DNA of 64,000 nt, from contig NZ_CP022110.1 of assembly GCF_000730165.1 (NCBI RefSeq), forward strand, positions 1,309,501 through 1,373,500, written 5' to 3'. Both the position numbers and the translations under genes were made by a program. The notes beneath the pieces are model-generated. The model searched no databases, had not been told where the DNA came from, and saw only the letters and a program-made list of their open reading frames with translations. Position 1 is the first letter of the stretch, and every line of letters begins with the position of its first letter. Shown here in pieces: positions 62,489 to 64,000 of this stretch. This DNA comes from Nitrospirillum viridazoti CBAmc (GTDB lineage: Bacteria; Pseudomonadota; Alphaproteobacteria; Azospirillales; Azospirillaceae).

Positions 62489-63019
62489 ATGAAGATTGGG
62501 GATAATGCCGCGTGCAGGCCTGCGGGACGGTGGCGGCTCCTGCTTCAGCCGGTGGGGGCGGTGCTGGTCGGCAGCACCATCGTATCCCTGATGCCGACGC
62601 CAGGGCCCGTCTGCCTCTCCTTTCTCATCGGTGGCCCGATTGTGCTGTGGGGATTGGGCCGGCTTTTCTGTCTGTTCCTGTTCCAAGATGCGCTGCGCGG
62701 GCTGATCATGATGGTGGTGGTCTGGCCGCTGATGGCGTTGGCCATGACCGCAGGCGACTACCTGCACTTCGCCCTGTGCGTTCCCTACTACGTCTGGGTG
62801 GTTGCGGATATCCCGCCAGGCCAGCCCCGGCATATGGAATTTCATTGGGGCACCTTCGGCGTAGTGGGCGGCCCAGAAAGAGACAAGACCCTGATCTATG
62901 ATCCGGCCAAGGCACGAACCGTGCGCTCCCGATGTGACGCCATGCCGGATTGGACGCCCGGGCCGTTGCTCTGCGTCTCGCCCTTGTTGGGTGGATTCTA
63001 CATGGTCAGTCTGCAATAA
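62489..63019 (+). CDS. Hypothetical membrane protein, 176 residues
   Basis: The protein has about four hydrophobic helices in its first two-thirds (VGAVLVGSTIVSLM, LSFLIGGPIVLWGLGRLFCLFLF, LIMMVVVWPLMALAMTAGDYL, ALCVPYYVWVVADI). A soluble C-terminal part with WGTFGVVGGPERDKTLIYDP follows. No family is recognised. A purine-rich GGGGAAACA precedes the ATG at 62489. It is divergent from the epoxide-hydrolase gene. Confidence 0.68.
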   Translation: MKIGDNAACRPAGRWRLLLQPVGAVLVGSTIVSLMPTPGPVCLSFLIGGPIVLWGLGRLFCLFLFQDALRGLIMMVVVWPLMALAMTAGDYLHFALCVPYYVWVVADIPPGQPRHMEFHWGTFGVVGGPERDKTLIYDPAKARTVRSRCDAMPDWTPGPLLCVSPLLGGFYMVSLQ

Positions 63020-63038
63020 CGTTGCCGATGGTTCCGGT

Positions 63039-63695
63039 TCAGCCCGCGGCGCTGGCCACCACGCCCTCCGCCCCCGCCAGGTCCAGCAGGGGCAGGAAGG
63101 CGCCCGGTTCCTGGGCGCCGGATAGGGAATAGAGGCGGTTGAAGATGAAGCAGGGCACCGCCTGGATGCCCAGCTGGCGCACGGTGGCCAGCGACTGGCG
63201 CAGGGCGTCGCGGTCGGCATCGCTGTGCAGAAAGGCGGCGGCGGCATCGGCGTCCAGCCCCGCCTCCCCGGCGATGGCAGCCAGCACGGCGCGGTCGCCG
63301 ATGTCGCGGCCGTCGCGGAAGAAGGCGGCCTGCAGCGCGGCGGCCAGCTTCTGGGTGTGGGCGCCCCCTTGGCCGTCGGCGTGGCGCAGCAGGCGATGGG
63401 CGTCCAGCGTGTTGGGCGTCCGGCGGATGCGGTCCAGGTTCAGGGTCAGGCCCTCGGCCGCCGCCGTCTGTTCCAGCAGGGCGTTCACCTGGCGGATGCG
63501 CTCAACGCTGCCGAACTTGGCCAGTTGGTCGATGGTGCGGTCGACGCCGCTGGGCGGCGTGTCGGGGTCCAGCTGGAAGGGCAGCCAGCGCACCTCCGGC
63601 TGTTGTGTCGGGCGCTGGGCCAGTGCGCGCTCCAGCCGGCGCTTGCCGATGTAGCACCACGGACAGACGAAGTCGGCGACGATCTCGATCAGCAT
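63039..63695 (-). CDS. DsbA-family (FrnE-like) thioredoxin-fold oxidoreductase
   Basis: The 218-residue protein starts directly with the active-site strand MLIEIVADFVCPWCYIGKR; CPWC (11-14) is the redox motif, and the cis-Pro lies in QAVPCFIFN near residue 176. A helical insertion domain follows the CPWC. There is no signal peptide, so it is cytoplasmic, like FrnE and 2-hydroxychromene-2-carboxylate isomerase relatives. Role: disulphide exchange or polyketide-type isomerisation. Confidence 0.92.
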   Translation of the reverse strand: MLIEIVADFVCPWCYIGKRRLERALAQRPTQQPEVRWLPFQLDPDTPPSGVDRTIDQLAKFGSVERIRQVNALLEQTAAAEGLTLNLDRIRRTPNTLDAHRLLRHADGQGGAHTQKLAAALQAAFFRDGRDIGDRAVLAAIAGEAGLDADAAAAFLHSDADRDALRQSLATVRQLGIQAVPCFIFNRLYSLSGAQEPGAFLPLLDLAGAEGVVASAAG

Positions 63696-64000
63696 GGGGG
63701 TGTCGTGGTGGGGGCCAGGTCGCGAGCGTGGAGGGACTATACGGCGGTGGTGCCGGCCTGCCGAGCCTCATCCGATGGTTTATACACCAAGGATGGTTAC
63801 AGCGCGGCGGCGGCCCGCGGATGCGGACAGTTTCTTTTCCATTCCGGTTCAAGGCCTCCTGCGCTAAACTTTTCTTATCTCTGCCATATATGGGCATGCC
63901 GCCGGCTTTGGTCGATGGCGCCAGATGGTGAGTGCGCGGCGATTTAGAAAGGCTGGTCCGGCGTGGACCGCCGCCCGGTGGGGGCCCGTTCCATGAGCGA
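63696..64000. other. Right-edge intergenic region with a possible truncated gene start
   Basis: No complete gene lies in this 305-nt stretch. GTG 63963 and ATG 63993 are in the same frame, with a GAAAGG about 10 nt before the GTG, so a plus-strand gene may begin here and run out of the window. Only about a dozen residues would be visible, too few to identify. Confidence 0.3.

Noticed and set aside
63605-63931. Plus-strand frame near the right edge
   Set aside because: Its first third is antisense to the DsbA-like gene and the rest has no ribosome site or recognisable content.

Overview
The window is about 64 kb of GC-rich chromosomal DNA. It fits an alphaproteobacterium, most likely Rhodospirillales and near Azospirillum/Nitrospirillum (inference from gene content; no rRNA or other marker gene is present). 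The pointers are a GcrA cell-cycle regulator with CcrM-type GANTC sites upstream, a cbb3 oxidase cluster with FixK/FNR-type boxes, soluble PAS chemoreceptors, and a recG / sdhE / mfd neighbourhood of alphaproteobacterial type. I see no tRNA, rRNA, CRISPR array, prophage or intact insertion sequence.

Layout. 0-4.3 kb: soluble chemoreceptor, orphan solute-binding protein, CoxE-like VWA protein. 4.5-9 kb: two unrelated isocitrate dehydrogenases on either side of gcrA, then a LOG-family phosphoribohydrolase. 9.2-17.1 kb: a cytochrome c'/cytochrome b pair, a LysM protein, a flavin monooxygenase facing a WYL regulator, several small unknown genes and a DUF2189 membrane protein. 17.4-26 kb: complete ccoNOQP and ccoGHIS operons for the high-affinity cbb3 oxidase, each with a FixK/FNR-like box upstream, followed by an unrecognised 71-residue membrane protein. 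26-29 kb: mismatch glycosylase, diguanylate cyclase, lone FliN, hotdog protein.

29.0-35.1 kb is the most unusual part. One 2037-residue protein consists entirely of 8-residue units: 253 octads plus a single 7-residue slip. The octads are grouped into modules of 7 or 10, and some modules into 31-octad blocks. It has no visible signal peptide, Cys or Tyr. Next to it are a Crp-type regulator and a two-gene type III polyketide synthase/methyltransferase operon that resembles alkylpyrone or alkylresorcinol systems.

38.5-52.6 kb: small unknowns, a second PAS chemoreceptor, recG, a RelE/ParE toxin-antitoxin pair lying between recG and sdhE, mfd, a TPR protein, metY behind an AT-rich leader, a second DUF2189 protein, a VOC protein and a frameshifted FlK-like thioesterase. 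52.6-57.4 kb: an archaic (Csu-type, spore coat U) chaperone-usher pilus operon on the minus strand. 57.5-64 kb: serine hydrolase, DUF1080 protein behind a LacI-like operator, an unrecognised 424-residue protein, epoxide-hydrolase-like enzyme, a small membrane protein, a DsbA/FrnE-type protein, and possibly the start of another gene at the right edge.

Together the window describes a motile, c-di-GMP-using, microaerobically respiring bacterium with surface-adhesion equipment. All assignments come from reading motifs and gene order; no database search was run.
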